From Myxococcales bacterium (GTDB taxonomy: Bacteria > Myxococcota_C > UBA6777): a stretch of DNA of 10,102 nt. Below, piece by piece: positions 6,067 to 10,102 of this stretch; within the stretch, counting starts at the first letter, position 1; every line of letters begins with the position of its first letter. Both the position numbers and the translations under genes were made by a program. Below the pieces are notes generated by a model. That model was given only the letters and a program-made list of their open reading frames with translations. It ran no database searches and was not told the origin of the DNA. The DNA lies in assembly GCA_027005175.1 (NCBI GenBank), contig JALTMC010000665.1, positions 1 through 10,102 on the forward strand, in the 5' to 3' direction.

Positions 6067-7358
6067 TCAAGGCCTCTATCGATGATAGCAAAGCCTTCGC
6101 GAAGTTGTTCTTCGTTAATGCACAGCGGAGGATTGCACATAAAGCTACCCCAACGCATAAACGTAAACAGACCTTCTTTTCGAAAGAAGGCCCCAAGCTC
6201 TTGCATCGCAGGCGAAGTCCCATTGTAAGGGGCTATGCGTTCACCGGTTGCGTTCTTTTGTAGGTCTATCATACCAAAGAGGCCAATATTTCGCCCTTCC
6301 TTAACACAGGGATGTTTCGCTTGCAAACGACCCATCTCTTCACGCATGATCACGCCCATTTTTGCGGCATTTTCAACGAGCCCTTCCTCACGCAAGACAG
6401 AGACGGCGGCGATCCCTGTAGCCAGGGATAAGACATGAGAGTTATAGGTGAGTCCACCCCAAAAGACATTGTCACGAAAATGCTCTGCGATCGCGTCACT
6501 GACCCCCATCGCTCCGAGTGGCGTATAAGAGCTGGTCAATCCCTTTGCCATAGTCAGGATATCAGGAACAATCCCAGCATGGTCAACAGCAAACATCTTA
6601 CCCGTGCGGCCAAATCCAGCCATCACTTCGTCGCAAACCAACAGGATCTTGTGTCGTGTAAGCAACGCACGAAGCCCTTCCAAATAACCTTTGGGTGGAG
6701 GAAGGATTCCATTGGTTCCTGTCACGGGTTCGATGAACATCGCAGCGATATTCTGCGGTCCCTCGTACATAATGACTTCGTCAAGGTACTGTAAGTTGGC
6801 CCTGGTAATATCTTCGTCAGACTCACCAAACGAAAAATGATAAGGCCGTGGGTCCATCACACGGATCACACCCGGCATTCCGGGTTCATTGGCCCAACGT
6901 CGAGGATCTCCTGTAAGCTGCATGGTCGCATTCGTAGCCCCATGATAACTTCGATAACGACTGAGGATCTTAAACTTTCCAGTATAAAGCCTGGCAGCTT
7001 TAATCGCGTTCTCATTGGCCTCTGCCCCACTCAAAGTGAAGAAGAAGGTATTGATATCACCCGGTGCAACCTCAGAGAGCAGCTTCCCTAGCTTCGCTCG
7101 GGGCTCGGTGGCCGTTCCCGGAAAAGCATAGAGCAACGTGTCGAGTTGCTCCTTCATCGCCGCAATCACTTTGGGATGACTATGACCGATGTTAACACTC
7201 ATCAACTGACTGTTAAAGTCGAGGAAGCGCTTACCTTCGTGTGTCCAGAAATACACGCCCTCCGCCCGCGCAAAAGGCAAGGGATCAACCTTGTTTCCAG
7301 CTGACCAAGTGTACATGGTATGTTTCTTACACAGGTCAACGATCTCTTTAACTTCCAC
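6039..7358 (-). CDS. Class III PLP-dependent aminotransferase (likely beta-alanine / 3-aminoisobutyrate)
   Basis: A fold-type I omega-aminotransferase of 439 residues. It starts at GTG 7358, preceded by AGGAGA with 6-bp spacing. Features in order: GHSHP (58-62); SGAEANENA (110-118) of the phosphate-binding loop; YHG (138-140), whose aromatic residue stacks on PLP; E210 in FIEPVTGTNG; D243 in VCDEVMAGFGRTG, contacting the pyridine nitrogen; K272 in MAKGLTSSYTPLGA, the Schiff-base lysine; and GLTYNSH (302-308). In this locus the natural role is to convert beta-alanine to malonate semialdehyde, or 3-aminoisobutyrate to methylmalonate semialdehyde, which MmsA then uses. Similar proteins are often named taurine-pyruvate or taurine-2-oxoglutarate aminotransferases, so the amino donor is inferred from context. 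It follows mmsA after 31 bp, so the two are surely cotranscribed. Its 3' end has been duplicated (5939-6066). Confidence 0.9.
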   Translation of the reverse strand: MEVKEIVDLCKKHTMYTWSAGNKVDPLPFARAEGVYFWTHEGKRFLDFNSQLMSVNIGHSHPKVIAAMKEQLDTLLYAFPGTATEPRAKLGKLLSEVAPGDINTFFFTLSGAEANENAIKAARLYTGKFKILSRYRSYHGATNATMQLTGDPRRWANEPGMPGVIRVMDPRPYHFSFGESDEDITRANLQYLDEVIMYEGPQNIAAMFIEPVTGTNGILPPPKGYLEGLRALLTRHKILLVCDEVMAGFGRTGKMFAVDHAGIVPDILTMAKGLTSSYTPLGAMGVSDAIAEHFRDNVFWGGLTYNSHVLSLATGIAAVSVLREEGLVENAAKMGVIMREEMGRLQAKHPCVKEGRNIGLFGMIDLQKNATGERIAPYNGTSPAMQELGAFFRKEGLFTFMRWGSFMCNPPLCINEEQLREGFAIIDRGLDLVDAHCEA

Positions 7359-7389
7359 AGGATATCTCCTTTTTATTCGTCGCGACGAT

Positions 7390-8868
7390 TTAACTCATCC
7401 ATGTAGCGTCGGGTTGGAGAGCCCACTTGGTGGTGAGCTTACGAGGTCGAGTCCAAAAGTGATATCCATCCATGCCAGTGATATCGCCATGGCCAAACTT
7501 ACTATACTCCCATCCACCAAAACCAAAGGGCTCACGGGGAACAGGAACTCCGATGTTAATGCCAGTCATTCCGGCATTAATTCGTTGGGAGGCGTATCGA
7601 GCTGTGGCACCAGAGGTGGTGTAGATCGAGCCTCCGTTCCCGTAGATGTGGGAGTTTTCTAGTTCCAGCGCTTCATCCAAGGTCTTGGTTCGAACAACAC
7701 TCAATACCGGTCCAAAGATCTCATCCGTATAGGCAGGCATATCTTTGGTCACTTCTATGATGGTGGGCCCGATCCAATAACCACCTTCAGCACCTTCCAC
7801 TTTGGCGTTGCGACCGTCGAGAAGGATCTTTCCACCAGCCGCTTCGGCATCATTGATATAACCCATGATCCGTTCATAACTTTGTTTGGTAATCACGGGA
7901 CCGACATCTTTACCGGGAATAAGTTTCGAAGCATGGGTAACGATCGCTTCTAAGATAGGATCAAAGTCACCCACGCCGATCAATGCAGAAGCAGCCATAC
8001 AACGCTGCCCTGCCACACCGGTAAACGACCGAACAACATCGACAGCGGTCATCTCTAGATCGGCATCGGGAACCACGAGGAGGTGATTCTTTGCGCTACC
8101 CAGGCAGAGCATGCGACGCCCTGTCTGAGCACCGCGAGCATAGAGGAGTTTGGCGACACGAGTAGAGCCGACAAATCCCATAGCCTTGATGGTTTCATTG
8201 TCAGTCAGGGCTTCGACGGCAGGCTTCCCACCGTGAACAACATTGAGGACACCTGGGGGAAGCCCGGCTTCATGCAGCAGTCTCGCGAGAAAATCTGCGC
8301 CAACAGGGACCTGTTCTGAGGGCTTTAAGACAAAGGTGTTGCCGCCGACGAGAGCTTGAGGGAGCATCCACAGAGGAACCATATAGGGAAAGTTGAAGGG
8401 TGTGACACCCGCGCAAACACCGAGGGGTTCACGGATCGTAGAGCAAGTCACTCCACGACTGACATAAAGGGTTTCGCCCAGCGGGAGGTTGGGCAAGGAG
8501 CAACCAAACTCCGTACACTCAATCGCCTTCGCCACACTTCCAACGGCTTCGTTGTAAACTTTCCCATTTTCATGAGATATCACCCATGCCAGCTCTTCAA
8601 AATCACGCTCCATCAAGGCTTTGAAGCGATACATCACCTGTGCACGCTCTCGCATCGGTGTGGCTTTCCATCCTTCAAAGGCCGCTTGTGCCGCATCGAC
8701 AGCCGCTTGCACATCATCGGCATTGCTCATCCCCACAGAGGTCATCACCTTGCCGTGTCGAGGATTGATCACATCGAGAGATTCGCCAGAAGAGGCTTCT
8801 CGATACTCCCCACCGATCCAGTTTTGGATGGGTGCGATGGTTTGAAAGTCATAGCTATTAATGGCCAT
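7390..8868 (-). CDS. mmsA: CoA-acylating methylmalonate/malonate-semialdehyde dehydrogenase
   Basis: An aldehyde-dehydrogenase-family enzyme that converts malonate semialdehyde to acetyl-CoA, or methylmalonate semialdehyde to propionyl-CoA, with NAD+ and CoA and loss of CO2. It has 492 residues, typical of MmsA. It starts at ATG 8868 with AGGAG 7 bp upstream. Key parts: N159 of PFNFP (oxyanion hole), LKPSEQVP (181-188), GSTRVAK (234-240) of the cofactor fold, C290 in GQRCMA (catalytic), and EIFGPVL (383-389). Where ordinary aldehyde dehydrogenases carry the general-base Glu, this protein has GSAKNH (257-262), the hallmark of the CoA-dependent branch. It is the first gene of the minus-strand unit and completes the pathway from the aminotransferase product to central metabolism. 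The same enzyme also serves valine and inositol breakdown elsewhere. Confidence 0.95.
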   Translation of the reverse strand: MAINSYDFQTIAPIQNWIGGEYREASSGESLDVINPRHGKVMTSVGMSNADDVQAAVDAAQAAFEGWKATPMRERAQVMYRFKALMERDFEELAWVISHENGKVYNEAVGSVAKAIECTEFGCSLPNLPLGETLYVSRGVTCSTIREPLGVCAGVTPFNFPYMVPLWMLPQALVGGNTFVLKPSEQVPVGADFLARLLHEAGLPPGVLNVVHGGKPAVEALTDNETIKAMGFVGSTRVAKLLYARGAQTGRRMLCLGSAKNHLLVVPDADLEMTAVDVVRSFTGVAGQRCMAASALIGVGDFDPILEAIVTHASKLIPGKDVGPVITKQSYERIMGYINDAEAAGGKILLDGRNAKVEGAEGGYWIGPTIIEVTKDMPAYTDEIFGPVLSVVRTKTLDEALELENSHIYGNGGSIYTTSGATARYASQRINAGMTGINIGVPVPREPFGFGGWEYSKFGHGDITGMDGYHFWTRPRKLTTKWALQPDATWMS

Positions 8869-9007
8869 TGGTGTACTCCTCGATACTCAATCAAAAGAAA
8901 AAACGGCTGCATGTTTCATCGAAATACCCAAGAATGAGAGGGCAACACCAGGAGGCTTATCACAGATGAGAAGCCACACCATGTCATGCATATCTCAAAA
9001 GAAGGGT

Positions 9008-9036
9008 ATTATATAGACTCTCTCTCTCAAGCCCAA
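9008..9036 (-). promoter_or_regulatory. Sigma70-type promoter for the mmsA operon
   Basis: On the minus strand TTGGGC (9036-9031) is followed after exactly 17 bp by a perfect TATAAT (9013-9008). The spacer holds a run of alternating GA. Transcription would begin near 9001, leaving a leader of about 130 bases before the mmsA ATG; I see no known riboswitch in it. Confidence 0.65.
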
Positions 9037-9058
9037 GGAAAAAGTTTAAGCCAACGTC

Positions 9059-9101
9059 AATGCTTGCTTCCTACAGACGGAGGTGGTACCTCTAAAGCAT
9101 T
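9059..9101. promoter_or_regulatory. Nested inverted repeat in the divergent promoter region (operator candidate)
   Basis: AATGCTT (9059-9065) and AAGCATT (9095-9101) are perfect inverted arms. Inside them GAGGT (9080-9084) and ACCTC (9088-9092) form a second dyad. The site lies between the mmsA promoter and the ATG at 9145, where one regulator could act on both directions. No regulator gene is visible in the window other than the HTH protein at its far end. Confidence 0.35.
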
Positions 9102-9144
9102 CGACTCCATCTATTTCTAAACCATATCCGAGCAGGAGAGCCTC

Positions 9145-9282
9145 ATGACAGGATTGCCTTCCTCAACATGGTGGTTGCTCATCGCATCCACAGTGCCATG
9201 GTTGCTGTTGTCGTTTGTGTACGTTTTAAAAGTCAAACGAGCCGACCAGAAACAGGCATCTTCAGAGAAGCCAGAAACCTAA
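9145..9282 (+). CDS. Small single-pass membrane protein, likely symporter accessory peptide (45 aa)
   Basis: A 45-codon frame starts at ATG 9145 with AGGAG (9134-9138) 6 bp upstream and ends at TAA 9280-9282. The protein has a short polar start, one strongly hydrophobic stretch (about residues 9-28, rich in Trp, Leu and Val), a basic KVKR boundary (29-32), and a charged tail rich in Gln, Lys and Glu. By the positive-inside rule the tail should be cytoplasmic. It lies 93 bp before the sodium/solute symporter on the same strand. Tiny one-helix proteins encoded just upstream of sodium symporters are a recognised pattern, so an accessory or stabilising role is likely. This rests on position and topology; I do not recognise the sequence itself. 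Confidence 0.65.
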   Translation: MTGLPSSTWWLLIASTVPWLLLSFVYVLKVKRADQKQASSEKPET

Positions 9283-9348
9283 ATCCACTCTCTGACAGAA
9301 GTTAGTCACCTTCAGGAGGTTGGATACCATCCTCCATTCCCCCCAAGC

Positions 9349-9374
9349 TCAGGAAACAAAGTCAGGAAACAAAG
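9349..9374 (+). repeat. 13-bp tandem duplication containing the symporter ribosome binding site
   Basis: TCAGGAAACAAAG occurs twice in direct succession (9349-9361, 9362-9374), ending one base before the ATG at 9376. The AGGA in the second copy (9364-9367) is 8 bp from the start codon and is the likely Shine-Dalgarno. The first copy repeats it 13 bp upstream. Confidence 0.85.
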
Positions 9375-9375
9375 C

Positions 9376-10102
9376 ATGAAGTGGGACAGTGTTTTCTTTA
9401 TCAAAGTCTCTGTGGTGTTACTCTACTTTGCTGGATTGTTCTGGATCGGCGTGAAGACCTCAAAGAAGATCCAGGACATGAAGGACTTCTTTGTTGCGGG
9501 CAAAAAGCTCAACTTCTGGCTCGTCAGTTTTTCCTCGCGAGCGACAGGAGAGTCAGCCTGGCTACTCCTTGGACTCACAGGTCTAGGCTTTACCGTTGGA
9601 ATGCACTCCTTGTGGGTTGTCCTTGGTGAAGTCATTGGCGTCACCCTTTGTTGGGTCTTTCTCACACAACGCTTTAAAGTCCTCACCGATCGGTACAACT
9701 CCATCACTGTGACAGATTATTTGTCCGACCGCGTCCGAGATACAAGCCATATCATACGTATCATCGCGACTCTCATCCTGGTGATTTTTGTCACCAGCTA
9801 TGTGTCCGCACAATTCGCCGCATGTGGAAAAGCCTTCAAGGCATTCCTGGGCATACCCCATATCTACGGCGTGTTGCTGGGAATGGCCATTGTTTGTTTT
9901 TACACTGTGGCAGGTGGTTTTTTTGCCGTGGTTTGGTCCGATCTCGTGCAAGGTCTCCTTATGCTTTCGGGGCTCATTCTCATCCCCCTTGTTGCCATCT
10001 CCTTTGCCGGTGGCTGGGGCACGATGGTAAACACGGTCCACACCATGGACCCGACATTGCTCTCCATCTGGGGAAAACAAGACTTCGGATGGGCCAGCGC
10101 AC
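9376..10102 (+). CDS. Sodium:solute symporter, PutP-like (3' truncated by window)
   Basis: The frame is open from ATG 9376 to the window edge, giving 242 residues of a protein normally near 500. It belongs to the SSS family of Na+-coupled inner-membrane transporters. The region GESAWLLLGLTG (58-69) aligns with SDMSGWLLMGLPG of E. coli PutP. DRYNSITVTDYLSDR (105-119) aligns with the region after its third helix, and FYTVAGGFFAVVWSDLVQGLLM (175-196) with the PutP segment containing FIGGFLAVSWTD. About six hydrophobic segments are visible. PutP Asp55, needed for Na+ binding, is Gly58 here with Glu59 next to it; S60 and W62 are kept. The substrate may be proline, another amino acid or a pathway intermediate. 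It is preceded by the 45-residue membrane protein and diverges from mmsA. Confidence 0.88.
   Translation, partial: MKWDSVFFIKVSVVLLYFAGLFWIGVKTSKKIQDMKDFFVAGKKLNFWLVSFSSRATGESAWLLLGLTGLGFTVGMHSLWVVLGEVIGVTLCWVFLTQRFKVLTDRYNSITVTDYLSDRVRDTSHIIRIIATLILVIFVTSYVSAQFAACGKAFKAFLGIPHIYGVLLGMAIVCFYTVAGGFFAVVWSDLVQGLLMLSGLILIPLVAISFAGGWGTMVNTVHTMDPTLLSIWGKQDFGWASA

Noticed and set aside
8965-9015. 16-codon plus-strand frame after an AGGAGG, possible leader peptide
   Set aside because: The AGGAGG is 11 bases from the ATG, no attenuator hairpin follows, and the frame lies across the mmsA promoter on the opposite strand.
9315-9335. GGAGG/CCTCC hairpin between the small protein and the symporter
   Set aside because: Only a 5-bp stem with an 11-base loop, no T-tract, and far enough from the start codon that a regulatory role is not supported.

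Overview
The window holds a reductive pyrimidine-degradation locus from a bacterium, probably Gram-negative, of roughly 50% G+C. Start sites have good GA-rich Shine-Dalgarno sequences. I cannot place the organism reliably: the gene set occurs in many proteobacterial and deltaproteobacteria-like lineages, and no rRNA or tRNA is present.

Layout. Positions 1-366 carry the C-terminal part of a protein with duplicated helix-turn-helix segments. Positions 455-1060 encode a divergent thymidylate-kinase-like protein with its own plausible promoter. Next come a dihydropyrimidinase (1141-2523), a 332-bp array of degenerate ~20-bp repeats (2549-2880), and an NCS1-family nucleobase/hydantoin transporter (GTG start at 2902, ends 4368). 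All of these are on the plus strand. A convergent intergenic region (4369-4736) holds a terminator, a 17-bp direct repeat, a two-hairpin REP-like element and decayed copies of the 3' end of the next gene. The minus strand then carries, in transcription order, mmsA (8868-7390), a class III aminotransferase (7358-6039) and preA (5843-4737). A good sigma70-type promoter precedes mmsA, and a second strong one precedes preA. Divergent from mmsA on the plus strand are a 45-residue single-pass membrane protein (9145-9282) and a sodium/solute symporter of the PutP type (from 9376), which runs off the window end.

How the genes fit together. The transporter would bring in uracil, thymine or a hydantoin-like compound. 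PreA reduces the pyrimidine ring, dihydropyrimidinase opens it, the aminotransferase takes beta-alanine or 3-aminoisobutyrate to the semialdehyde, and MmsA converts that to acetyl-CoA or propionyl-CoA. Two expected parts are not seen: beta-ureidopropionase and the PreT electron-donor subunit. PreA also lacks the C-terminal ferredoxin domain of the E. coli protein. The PutP-like symporter may import a related amino acid, but this is inference.

The most unusual aspect is the DNA between the genes. There is a mixed-length minisatellite directly upstream of the transporter's ribosome binding site. A perfect 64-bp tandem duplication covers both the end of the aminotransferase gene and the -35 box of preA. 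Three tandem copies of the preA 3' end occur. I see no clear sign of a wholly new protein system; the novelty is mainly in these repeats, the ferredoxin-less PreA and the small symporter-linked protein.
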